DNA of 15,479 bases from Patescibacteria group bacterium (GCA_023484645.1 JAMCZZ010000026.1:1-15479); one strand, 5' to 3'; positions 6,438-13,409 are shown, counted from the stretch's first letter. The notes: generated by a model not told the origin, from the letters alone. Made by a program: numbers and translations.

Positions 6438-7916
6438 ATGGCAAAAAAAATATACATTACGACTGCGATAGATTACGTCAACGCTAAACCGCATATTGGG
6501 CATGCCGTAGAAAAAGTGCAGGCCGATGTTTTAGCTAGATGGTACCGAGATATCAAAAAGGATGATGTCTATTTTGTCAGTGGAACAGATGAAAACAGCC
6601 TGAAAAATGTTCAGGCAGCGAAGAAAGCAGGGAAGCCGGTCAAGGAATATGTTGATGAATATGTAGAGTATTTTAAGAACTTAAAAACAGAGTTCAATTT
6701 ATCATACGATAGTTTTATCCGAACTACTGAAGAAAAGCATTTTCGAGGAGCAGAGAAATTTTGGAATTTGTTAAAAAAAGAAGATATTTATAAGAAGAAC
6801 TACAAAGGGTATTACTGCGTTGGCTGTGAGGAATTTAAAAAAGAAAAAGACTTAGTCGATGGCAAGTGCCCAGAGCATGGAACTGCTCCTGAGGTAGTTG
6901 AGGAAGAAAATTATTTTTTTGCTTTATCAAAATATCAAGATCAATTGATAGAACTAATTGAGAGCGGCAAATTACAAATATTTCCGGATTTTCGTAAAAA
7001 TGAAGTGCTAAGTTTCTTAAAGAGTGGTCTAGAGGATTTTTCAGTTTCCCGTTCCATTGATCGAGCAGAAAAGTGGGGAGTGCCGGTGCCTGGAGATCCA
7101 AATCAAGTTATGTATGTTTGGGTTGATGCTCTTTCGAACTACATAACTGCTTTAGATTTTGCAACGGACGGGGAGCTGTATAAAAAATATTGGGAAGGCG
7201 GCGATGAGAGAATTCATATAATCGGAAAAGGGATTTTGCGGTTTCACGCTGTATATTGGGTTGCAATGCTTCTATCAGCAGAGCTTCCTTTGCCGACAAA
7301 AATTATTTCTCATGAATATATTACGATTAATGGCAGGAAAATATCAAAATCACTAGGCAATGTCATAAATCCTGAAGAAGTGGCCGAAAAATTTGGCGTT
7401 GACGGATCAAGATATCTTTTGATTTCTTCTTTGCCAAGCTCGAAAGACGGTGATATTAGCTGGGAAAAAATGGAAGAAAAGTATAAAGCTGATCTTTCAA
7501 ACAGTTTGGGCAATCTTGTTCAGAGAACGATCGCAATGATTAATAAATATCAGATTAAGACAGATCGAGCGATGAGATATTATTCTCAAGACGAGATATC
7601 GGATGCTGACGAGGAAAAAACAACTAAACTGATTTTTGACGATAATATGACCGACATGAAATTTGATATTGTTCTGCAAGAAATTTGGGGCGAGATAAGA
7701 AAATTAAATTCTTATATCGATGAAAAAAAACCTTGGGAGTTGGCTAAAGAGGGCACCGCTGAAGTGGCAAGAGTTTTAAATGTTATATATTGGGAATTAT
7801 TTGAACTTGCCAAAATGCTGGAGCCTTTTACGCCGGAAACTGCTGGGAAGATGAAGAAACAGCTTGAAATATTGGAGCCGGAACCACTTTTCCCTCGATT
7901 GAACGAGGAAAAGTAA
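6438..7916 (+). CDS. metG: Methionyl-tRNA synthetase
   Basis: Class I aminoacyl-tRNA synthetase that charges tRNA-Met. The 492-residue protein has the HIGH signature in KPHIGHA (17-23), a single zinc knuckle formed by CVGC (127-130) and CPEH (144-147, final ligand His), VMYVWVDALSNYI, the KMSKS loop as KISKS (301-305), and an anticodon-binding alpha-helical domain ending near 480. It lacks the C-terminal tRNA-binding (Trbp111-like) extension. The N-terminal block reads TTAIDYVNAKPHIGH where many bacterial enzymes have TTPIYYVN. The start follows directly after palindromic repeat copy A, with no canonical ribosome binding site. Confidence 0.97.
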   Translation: MAKKIYITTAIDYVNAKPHIGHAVEKVQADVLARWYRDIKKDDVYFVSGTDENSLKNVQAAKKAGKPVKEYVDEYVEYFKNLKTEFNLSYDSFIRTTEEKHFRGAEKFWNLLKKEDIYKKNYKGYYCVGCEEFKKEKDLVDGKCPEHGTAPEVVEEENYFFALSKYQDQLIELIESGKLQIFPDFRKNEVLSFLKSGLEDFSVSRSIDRAEKWGVPVPGDPNQVMYVWVDALSNYITALDFATDGELYKKYWEGGDERIHIIGKGILRFHAVYWVAMLLSAELPLPTKIISHEYITINGRKISKSLGNVINPEEVAEKFGVDGSRYLLISSLPSSKDGDISWEKMEEKYKADLSNSLGNLVQRTIAMINKYQIKTDRAMRYYSQDEISDADEEKTTKLIFDDNMTDMKFDIVLQEIWGEIRKLNSYIDEKKPWELAKEGTAEVARVLNVIYWELFELAKMLEPFTPETAGKMKKQLEILEPEPLFPRLNEEK

Positions 7917-7921
7917 TTTTT

Positions 7922-8009
7922 CATTTGCCATTTTTCAATTTTCATTTATTTACCAATTGATAATTGATCATTGAAAATTAAATGATAAATGGTAATTAAT
8001 AAATGATAA
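7922..8009. repeat. AT-rich hairpin repeat, copy left of the EamA gene
   Basis: About 90 bp of ATTTA/TAAAT-rich sequence able to fold on itself (for example ATTTATTTACCA near 7944 against TGGTAATTAATAAAT near 7990). Blocks CATTTGCCATT (7922-7932) and TCATTTATTTACCA (7942-7955) recur with the same spacing at 8894-8904 and 8914-8927 beyond the EamA gene, and similarity continues to the end of the repeat. Confidence 0.75.
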
Positions 8010-8036
8010 ATGCCACGATGTGGTTTGGAGGTGGAA

Positions 8037-8876
8037 TTGTTTGCAGTAATAGTCGCATCATTGGGGTATGCCGGCGGTGTTGTTGCCGATAAGTTTGTGT
8101 TATGCAAATACAAAGTGCCGGTGATGCGGTTTTTGCCGTTACAATTTATTTGGCTCTCTATTATTACGGCAATATTTTTGACAAGGTGGGGCAGCTTTGA
8201 CATGGGTTCATTCCTTGAATGGAAGTATATCGCATTGTTTATACTGATGATTTTAGTTGCTGTTAACTGGAATATTTTATACTCACAAGGGATTCAAAAA
8301 GAAGATTTGCATGAATTTGAACTCATAATGCTTTTGTCTCCTCTTGTAACAATTATCTTTGCCACCATATTTTTGCCGGCCGAACGCAATTGGAGCGTTT
8401 TTATTCCGGGAATTATCGCAACCGGCGCTCTCTTGGCTACACGATTTCGCGCCCATCATGTCCGGATCAGCAAAGTAGCATGGAGGACTTTAATTGCAAT
8501 GGTTTTAATGTCTTTGGAATCAATAATTATCAAAGAGCTTCTCGGCGCTTTATCGCCCGTAGCTCTATATTTTGCCCGCACAACGATCATTGCAGTTGTA
8601 TTTCTAATTATGTTTAAACCAAAACTTCTGGAAATGCACCGAAATGCATTTGCACTAGCCATTCTATCGGCGATTTTTGGCGTTGTTCAGATGGTTTTGA
8701 AATTTTACGGATTTCAAAGCCTAGGGGTGATTGAAACCACTATGATCTTGGTTTTGGGACCGTTTCTGGTTTACTTAGCATCATCAATGTTTTTCAAGGA
8801 GCATGTATACAAGAGAGATATTTTCGCAGCAGCGGTTGTGGTAATGTGTATCTTATATGTTCAGTTTTGGAGATAA
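8037..8876 (+). CDS. EamA/DMT-type membrane transporter
   Basis: About 279 residues, almost entirely hydrophobic, with roughly ten membrane segments in two similar halves, as in the drug/metabolite transporter superfamily. The half-end motifs ELIMLLSPLVTIIFATIFLP and IETTMILVLGPFLVYLASSMF-FKEHVYKRD are typical of EamA domains. Substrate unknown. TTG 8037 is chosen because GGAGG (8027-8031) lies 5 nt upstream and the protein then begins at TM1. The ATG at 8010 lies at the end of a spacer repeat and has no ribosome binding site; it would add MPRCGLEVE. The stop codon sits in the loop of a perfect hairpin. The gene separates metG from tatD, which are adjacent in many bacteria, and copies of one repeat flank it on both sides, so it may be a later arrival. 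Confidence 0.82.
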   Translation: MFAVIVASLGYAGGVVADKFVLCKYKVPVMRFLPLQFIWLSIITAIFLTRWGSFDMGSFLEWKYIALFILMILVAVNWNILYSQGIQKEDLHEFELIMLLSPLVTIIFATIFLPAERNWSVFIPGIIATGALLATRFRAHHVRISKVAWRTLIAMVLMSLESIIIKELLGALSPVALYFARTTIIAVVFLIMFKPKLLEMHRNAFALAILSAIFGVVQMVLKFYGFQSLGVIETTMILVLGPFLVYLASSMFFKEHVYKRDIFAAAVVVMCILYVQFWR

Positions 8877-8887
8877 ATCTCCAAAAC
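8864..8887 (+). other. Perfect 10-bp hairpin with the EamA stop codon in its loop
   Basis: GTTTTGGAGA (8864-8873) and TCTCCAAAAC (8878-8887) are exact reverse complements around TAAA, whose first three bases are the stop codon. No T-run follows, so a classical terminator is not supported; a 3'-end processing or RNA-stability element is possible. Confidence 0.8.
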
Positions 8888-8893
8888 ATTTAC

Positions 8894-8985
8894 CATTTGC
8901 CATTAATCATTTCTCATTTATTTACCATTTGAAAATTTAATCATTGATAATTGAATGAAAAATGTGAAATGAAAAATGATAAATT
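8894..8985. repeat. AT-rich hairpin repeat, copy right of the EamA gene
   Basis: Second copy of the repeat at 7922-8009. In the first 34 bases, 30 match by my count; the rest (ATCATTGATAATTGAATGA-type sequence) aligns with small gaps. It occupies most of the gap before tatD. Confidence 0.75.
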
Positions 8986-9003
8986 AACAGAAAACGTAGT
9001 TTT

Positions 9004-9792
9004 ATGTTTGTAGATACTCATGCACATTTGAATTTTCCTGAATTTAAACACGAAGTGTCGTCTGTTTTGGGGAGGGCGAAGAGCGCAGGCGTCGAAAAAA
9101 TAATAAATGTTGGGGTAGATATTGCTAGTTCTAAAATTTCCTGCGATTTAGCAAGGCGCTATCCGGAAATTTATGCGACGATTGGTCTTCATCCACACTC
9201 TGCCCTAGATTTAAATATTGAGACTAGAGGAGAGCTTACGAAATTGGCAAGCCAGAGTAAAGTTGTGGCAATAGGAGAAATTGGGCTTGATTATTATTTT
9301 CTAAAGCGGTCGTCTCAGTTTGCCCATTATCCTTCGCGCGAAGAACAGATTTTTTGTTTCGAGCAGATGCTGGACTTGGCCCTAGAACTTAATTTACCGG
9401 TGATTATTCATAATCGCGAAGCCGAAGCAGACATATTAGCGATTTTAAAGAGTTATAGCGGATCTTTGCGCGGGGTAGTCCATTGTTTTTCCGGCGATGA
9501 TGAATTTGCTGAGAAGCTCCTTGATTTAAATTTTGCTATCTCATTTACTGGAAATATTACTTTTAAAAATAACCAAGATCTTGGGGAAGTTATCAAAAAA
9601 ATTCCTCTTGGTTCCTTGATGGTTGAGACTGACTGCCCGTTTCTTTCGCCTGAACCATATCGAGGGAAAAGAAACGAACCGGCATACGTAGTTGAAGTGG
9701 CTAAAAAAATCGCCGAGATAAAAGACTTAAGTTTAGCGGAGGTGGAAAAGGAAACGACAAAAAAAGCTTGCAAGCTCTTTGGGCTTGCATAG
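9004..9792 (+). CDS. tatD: TatD-family metal-dependent hydrolase/DNase
   Basis: A 262-residue TIM-barrel hydrolase. Metal ligands are visible: H6 and H8 in DTHAHLNF, E92 in GEIGLDYY, H136 in VIIHNR, H160 in VVHCFSG and D210 in ETDCPFLSPEPYRGKRNEP. Length is usual for the family. TatD proteins act as DNases, with proposed roles in DNA repair and degradation. The gene order metG-tatD is common in bacteria; here the EamA gene and two repeats lie between them. The 3' end encodes ACKLFGLA through a TGCAAGC/GCTTGCA hairpin (9769-9789) overlapping a GCTTGCAAGC palindrome just before the stop, without a T-run. No clear ribosome binding site upstream. Confidence 0.95.
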   Translation: MFVDTHAHLNFPEFKHEVSSVLGRAKSAGVEKIINVGVDIASSKISCDLARRYPEIYATIGLHPHSALDLNIETRGELTKLASQSKVVAIGEIGLDYYFLKRSSQFAHYPSREEQIFCFEQMLDLALELNLPVIIHNREAEADILAILKSYSGSLRGVVHCFSGDDEFAEKLLDLNFAISFTGNITFKNNQDLGEVIKKIPLGSLMVETDCPFLSPEPYRGKRNEPAYVVEVAKKIAEIKDLSLAEVEKETTKKACKLFGLA

Positions 9793-9823
9793 TATTGTGA
9801 AGTATTAAGTGAGAACTTGAAAA

Positions 9824-11011
9824 ATGAAAATTGGTATTTTTACAGAATGTTATTCGCCGGTGATGAATGGGGTTGCTGTCTCGGTTGAAACATTTAAAAA
9901 AGCTTTAGAAGAGAAGGGGCATGAGGTTTTCATATTTACGCCTGAGCATCCCGAGGCAGAAGACCAAAAAAATGTTTATCGTTTTCCTTCGATCACTGAC
10001 CCAAAAGGAAGGCTTTATCCAATATTTTTTCCTTTGGTTGACATTGAGAAAATCTACCTGCCGGAAGATGTGATGGGAAGCTTGGATATAATCCATGCCC
10101 AGCACATGTTTACAGCAGGAAGACTGGCTCGATATGTCGCTAGGAAATACGATAAGCCTTTAGTTCATACCTACCATACTCTGATCGCTGAATATACTCA
10201 TTATGCAGGGGTGTTTTCTCTGATCGTTCGGGCGTATTTAAAGAATATGTCTAAGCGATTTTGCAATACATGTGATCAGGTTATTACGCCTTCAAAATCA
10301 ATGAAGAAAATATTGCTGAAATATAAAGTGACTAAACCGATCGATGTGGTGATGACGGGTATTGATCCAAAAGCGTACAGGCACAGAGAGAGTAAAGAAT
10401 TGAGGGAAAAGTACAATATAGACAAAGACGACAAGATTCTACTTTATCTATCTCGAATCGCTAAAGAAAAGAACCTGGATTTTCTTTTTAAAGCATTCGT
10501 AAAAATCAAAAAAGCTTATCCAAAATGTCATCTTCTAATGGTGGGCGGGGGACCGGAAGAGAAATGGTGCAAGGAAAGAATTAAGGAGCTAAAAATTCAA
10601 AAATCAGTTACTTTGACTGGCATGCTGCCAAAAGAGGATGCAAACAAAGCCTTTGGAATGGCGGATTTGTTTACGTTCCCATCTTATACGGAGACGCAGG
10701 GAATCGTGGTCGCCGAAGCGATGGCTTCGGGTACTCCTCCGGTGGCAGTTGGAAAAATGGGTCCGACCGACTTAATACACGACGGGAAAGACGGCTTTTT
10801 AACCAAGCTCGAGATCAAGGACTTTGTAGATAAAACTTTAAAACTTCTGGAAGACGATGAACTTCGAGAGAAATTCGCAAAAGAAGGTCTTTCACGAATT
10901 GATGAATTCTCAACCGAAACTTCTGTGAGAGAACTTTTGAAAATATATGAAAAAGCGATAGATAAAAAACAAGAGGAATTAGAAGCAGCTGCTTTAAGAG
11001 AAGCGAGCTAG
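9824..11011 (+). CDS. GT4-family glycosyltransferase (diacylglycerol glucosyltransferase-like)
   Basis: A 395-residue GT-B glycosyltransferase. The N-terminal acceptor domain starts KIGIFTECYSPVMNGVAVSV and carries HAQHMFTAGRLA and HTYHT. The donor domain has LYLSRIAKEKNLDFL (R211, K216), MVGGGPEE and the EX7E motif in TETQGIVVAEAMASG (E290, E298). Overall layout resembles 1,2-diacylglycerol 3-glucosyltransferases that make membrane glycolipids, but the substrate is inferred from resemblance alone. The C-terminal 40 residues are charged and helical (KQEELEAAALREAS). The TAG stop overlaps the stop of the convergent small gene at CTAG (11008-11011). It lies 31 bases after tatD and could be cotranscribed. 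Confidence 0.9.
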   Translation: MKIGIFTECYSPVMNGVAVSVETFKKALEEKGHEVFIFTPEHPEAEDQKNVYRFPSITDPKGRLYPIFFPLVDIEKIYLPEDVMGSLDIIHAQHMFTAGRLARYVARKYDKPLVHTYHTLIAEYTHYAGVFSLIVRAYLKNMSKRFCNTCDQVITPSKSMKKILLKYKVTKPIDVVMTGIDPKAYRHRESKELREKYNIDKDDKILLYLSRIAKEKNLDFLFKAFVKIKKAYPKCHLLMVGGGPEEKWCKERIKELKIQKSVTLTGMLPKEDANKAFGMADLFTFPSYTETQGIVVAEAMASGTPPVAVGKMGPTDLIHDGKDGFLTKLEIKDFVDKTLKLLEDDELREKFAKEGLSRIDEFSTETSVRELLKIYEKAIDKKQEELEAAALREAS

Positions 11012-11244
11012 TTGCTATTTAATAGCCCTTTTGCTTCTTCTGTGACGAATCTTGTAACTAAATCTCTTTGATCCATGTTTGCTATATTAATTCCAAGCGA
11101 TTCAAGATGATTGCTGATTTTCTGAACTCTTTTCGCTCTTTCTTCTTTGGGTATGCTGTTAAGTTCTTCATTTAATCTTTCAATTTCTGTTTCTGTTTCC
11201 TCTCTTGCTTCTTCAAATGGCGAAGGACCGGCTTCTGGATTCAT
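11008..11244 (-). CDS. Small acidic helical protein of unknown function
   Basis: A 78-residue protein not recognised as a known family. It is hydrophilic and charged, with an acidic N-terminal half predicted as a long helix (FEEAREETETEIERLNEELN) followed by a basic stretch (KEERAKRVQKI) and a second helical part. No cysteine, signal peptide or membrane segment. It is judged real because AGGAG lies 5 nt before the ATG, a TATAAT (minus strand, 11285-11280) lies about 36 bp upstream of the start codon, and it ends exactly against the glycosyltransferase stop. It is divergent from the Phd-like gene and shares its 123-bp upstream region. Confidence 0.7.
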   Translation of the reverse strand: MNPEAGPSPFEEAREETETEIERLNEELNSIPKEERAKRVQKISNHLESLGINIANMDQRDLVTRFVTEEAKGLLNSN

Positions 11245-11309
11245 TTAATCTCCTTTCCCTCTTTATTTAATACTTTCTTATTATAGCAAAACATCTTTAT
11301 TGAGAAATA

Positions 11310-11338
11310 TTGACAGAGTTTTTCTAAAATGTTACATT
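11310..11338 (+). promoter_or_regulatory. Promoter of the Phd-like gene
   Basis: TTGACA (11310-11315), 17-bp spacer, TACATT (11333-11338). An alternative extended -10, TGCTATAAC (11344-11352), lies just downstream. Confidence 0.55.
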
Positions 11339-11355
11339 AGATGTGCTATAACATT
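11328..11355. promoter_or_regulatory. Inverted repeat, candidate Phd-type operator
   Basis: AATGTTA (11328-11334) and TAACATT (11349-11355) are perfect 7-bp arms 14 bp apart, overlapping both possible -10 elements. Phd/YefM antitoxins autoregulate by binding palindromes in this position, so an operator is plausible. Confidence 0.45.
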
Positions 11356-11367
11356 AGCGAGTAAACA

Positions 11368-11577
11368 ATGAAAAATATCACAACAAACAAGTTGCAAAAT
11401 GATCTATCAAAGGTTATTAAGGAAGTTGAGAGTGGGGAAGTCTATCAGGTTGCGCGGTATTCGAAACCGGTGGCTTATTTGATTTCCAAAGAAGAATTTG
11501 AGCGTCTTATTGGAGGGCAGGATTGCAAGAAGTGTGTGAGCGATTTAAGAAAAATCGCGAAGGAAATCAAAGGCTAA
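11368..11577 (+). CDS. Phd/YefM-family antitoxin-like protein, no adjacent toxin
   Basis: A 69-residue protein with the Phd/YefM fold: NITTNKLQNDLSKVIKEVESGEVYQVARYSKPVAYLISKEEFERL (3-47), the DNA-binding and dimerisation part. The C-terminal tail, which in antitoxins wraps the toxin, is short and holds an unusual CKKC (C53, C56). No toxin gene follows: the next 112 bases are AT-rich repeats and then nifS. The neighbouring small gene on the other strand does not resemble RelE, Doc or a PIN-domain toxin. It may be an orphan antitoxin or a stand-alone regulator. Only a weak ribosome binding site (GCGAG) precedes the ATG. Confidence 0.8.
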   Translation: MKNITTNKLQNDLSKVIKEVESGEVYQVARYSKPVAYLISKEEFERLIGGQDCKKCVSDLRKIAKEIKG

Positions 11578-11689
11578 TTTTCAATTTAAAATTTAGAATT
11601 TAAAATCAATTTAAAAAATTAAATTTTAAAATTAAAAAATTAAGTCATTTGGAATTCAATTTAAATTATAAATTAGTAAATTTTAAATT
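11578..11689. repeat. Very AT-rich repetitive spacer before nifS
   Basis: Almost only A and T, built from repeated AATTTAAAATT-like words (TTTAAAATTTAGAATTTAAA near 11585). Both strands read alike, so multiple hairpins are possible. No gene or clear promoter can be called; AT-rich sequence gives many chance -10 matches. Confidence 0.7.
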
Positions 11690-13009
11690 ATGAAGCGAAT
11701 ATATTTAGATAATGCGGCGACTACAAATATTGATCCAAAAGTAATCGAGGCGATGAACAAATCGCACGAATTTTTTGGTAACCCTTCTTCTTTGCACTCA
11801 TTTGGGCAAGGAGCTAGAAAACTAATTGACCAGTCCCGTGACACTGTGGCTGATTTTTTGAACTGCAAGCCTACAGAAGTAATTTTTACTTCAGGCGGAA
11901 GCGAATCGGATAATTTGGCTATAAAAGGATTAATTAACGCCCTTAGGGGATCCTTCGACTCTTCGCCAAAGGCGAAATTGCTCAGGATGACAACCAAGCC
12001 ACATGTTGTCACAAGCGCGATTGAACATCATGCGGTGCTTCATACTATTCAGGATTTAGAAAAAGAAGGTAAAATTGAAGCAACATATGTAAAGCCGAAT
12101 AAGTTGGGGGTCATACAGACTGAAGATGTTAAAAGCGCTATTAAGGACAATACTATTTTGGTTTCGGTTATGTACGTGAATAACGAAGTTGGCACCGTTC
12201 AGCCAATACGTGAAATAGGCAAATTAATAGAGAAAATTAATTTGCAAAGAAATAAGGAACAAGAAACAATAACCAAGCAAATCCCAAATAACAAATCCCA
12301 AATAACAAATAAAAATCAAAGCTCAAAGCTCAAAGCTCTAAATTCTGAAAGTAAATTTTCACACAAAATTTACTTTCACACTGATGCGGTGCAGGCTGCA
12401 GAATTCTTTAATATGGACACAAAATATCTCCATGTTGATTTGCTAACCCTTACGGCTCACAAGTTTCATGGCCCAAAAGGAATCGGAGTTTTATTCATAA
12501 AAAAGGGAACGCCAATTGAACCTCAAATTGTTGGCGGCGATCAGGAATTTAGATTTAGAGCAGGCACAGAGAATACATCTTCGATTGTTGGTCTTGCGGC
12601 CGCGATAAAAGAAGTTGAAAATCAAAGGCCAGAAATTAAAAATATTGAGAAGCTTCGTAATAAATTAGAGGATTCAATATTAAAAAATATACCGGAAACA
12701 TATTTAAATGGTGATAGAGAGAAGAGAAGTCCAGCTATTTTAAATATCAGTTTTAAAAATGCCGAAGGAGAAGCAATTATACTCAACTTAGATTTTCTAG
12801 GAATTGCTGTATCTTCTGGTTCGGCTTGTACGGCTAGAAGCCTTGACCCAAGCCATGTTTTAATGGCAATGGATATTCCTCGCGAATTGTCTCATGGTGC
12901 AATTAGATTTTCTTTGAGTAGGGAAACAACAGAAGACGATATAAACAAGGTGGCAGAAGTGCTTCCAAATATTATTAAGAAGCTAAGGGAAATGTCGCCC
13001 TTTAAGTAG
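11690..13009 (+). CDS. nifS: Cysteine desulfurase (NifS/IscS group)
   Basis: PLP enzyme that converts cysteine to alanine and an enzyme persulfide for Fe-S cluster assembly and tRNA thiolation. Seen: IYLDNAATT (3-11), GNPSSLHSFG, FTSGGSESDNLAIKG, AIEHHAVLH (His113), VMYVNNEVGTVQP, HTDAVQA, the PLP lysine in TAHKFHGPKG (K258), the IscS-type active-site loop SSGSACTARSLDPSHVL (C380) and AIRFSLSRE. At 439 residues it is about 50 longer than usual. The excess sits in two loops: residues about 87-101 come from a palindromic repeat, and about 186-223 from an A-rich spacer repeat and hairpin. All catalytic motifs are intact, so it is probably active. iscU follows after 14 bases. Confidence 0.96.
   Translation: MKRIYLDNAATTNIDPKVIEAMNKSHEFFGNPSSLHSFGQGARKLIDQSRDTVADFLNCKPTEVIFTSGGSESDNLAIKGLINALRGSFDSSPKAKLLRMTTKPHVVTSAIEHHAVLHTIQDLEKEGKIEATYVKPNKLGVIQTEDVKSAIKDNTILVSVMYVNNEVGTVQPIREIGKLIEKINLQRNKEQETITKQIPNNKSQITNKNQSSKLKALNSESKFSHKIYFHTDAVQAAEFFNMDTKYLHVDLLTLTAHKFHGPKGIGVLFIKKGTPIEPQIVGGDQEFRFRAGTENTSSIVGLAAAIKEVENQRPEIKNIEKLRNKLEDSILKNIPETYLNGDREKRSPAILNISFKNAEGEAIILNLDFLGIAVSSGSACTARSLDPSHVLMAMDIPRELSHGAIRFSLSRETTEDDINKVAEVLPNIIKKLREMSPFK
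11949..11992 (+). repeat. 44-bp palindromic repeat, copy B, in frame inside nifS
   Basis: Same element as at 6385-6428 (38 of 44 identical by my count), with the inner stem TTCGCC/GGCGAA around AAA. Read in the nifS frame it encodes GSFDSSPKAKLLRMT, between the conserved SDNLAIKG block and HVVTSAIEHHA. It has no stop codon in this frame. Confidence 0.88.
12254..12344 (+). repeat. A-rich spacer-type repeat in frame inside nifS
   Basis: Contains AAGGAACAAGAAACAA (12254-12269), two copies of CAAATCCCAAATAA in tandem (from 12278) and three AAAGCTC units (about 12318-12338). The first segment matches 13410-13425 at 15 of 16 positions, and ACAAGAAACAATAACCA (12259-12275) is the exact reverse complement of 13502-13518 in the iscU-folD spacer. 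It encodes a low-complexity Asn/Gln/Lys-rich loop. Confidence 0.8.
12346..12378 (+). repeat. Perfect 14-bp hairpin at the edge of the nifS insertion
   Basis: TGAAAGTAAATTTT (12346-12359) and AAAATTTACTTTCA (12365-12378) are exact reverse complements around CACAC. The right arm encodes the start of the conserved KIYFHTD block; the left arm belongs to the inserted loop. Confidence 0.9.
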
Positions 13010-13023
13010 AAACGGAGTAAATT

Positions 13024-13407
13024 ATGGAATATACAGAAAAAGTAATGGATCACTTTGCCAATCCTCGCAACGTCGGCGAAATAGAAAATGCTGACGGAAT
13101 CGGAGAAGTCGGCAACCTTAAGTGCGGCGATGTGATGCAGATATCAATTAAGGTCGGCAAGAGGGACGACGAAGAATATATTGAAGACATAAAGTTCAAG
13201 ACTTTGGGTTGTGCTGCGGCGATTGCTTCCTCTTCAATGACTACCGAGCTGGCTAGGGGCAAGAGCTTGGATGATGCTTTAAAAATTTCCAAAGATGATA
13301 TTAATGAAGCTTTGGGGAAATTACCGGCGCCAAAATATCACTGCTCTATCTTGGCAGCAGAGGGAATTAAAAAGGCAATTCTTGATTATAAATCAAGGAG
13401 AAAATAA
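13024..13407 (+). CDS. iscU: Fe-S cluster assembly scaffold IscU
   Basis: A 127-residue scaffold that receives sulfur from the cysteine desulfurase and builds [2Fe-2S]/[4Fe-4S] clusters. The three cluster cysteines and partner residues are present: C34 and D36 in NLKCGDVMQI, C63 in TLGCAAAIASSS, and H106-C107 in KYHCSILA. The opening YTEKVMDHFANPRNVGEIENADG and the closing IKKAILDYKSRRK match IscU along the whole length. The ATG has CGGAG about 7 nt upstream and follows nifS by 14 bases, so the two form an operon. No iscA, hscA/hscB or ferredoxin gene follows, suggesting a minimal system at this locus. A repeat-rich spacer separates it from folD. Confidence 0.97.
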   Translation: MEYTEKVMDHFANPRNVGEIENADGIGEVGNLKCGDVMQISIKVGKRDDEEYIEDIKFKTLGCAAAIASSSMTTELARGKSLDDALKISKDDINEALGKLPAPKYHCSILAAEGIKKAILDYKSRRK

Positions 13408-13409
13408 CC

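Noticed and set aside
9453..9773. 106-codon minus-strand frame opposite tatD
   Set aside because: Shadow of tatD, whose metal-binding motifs on the plus strand are intact.
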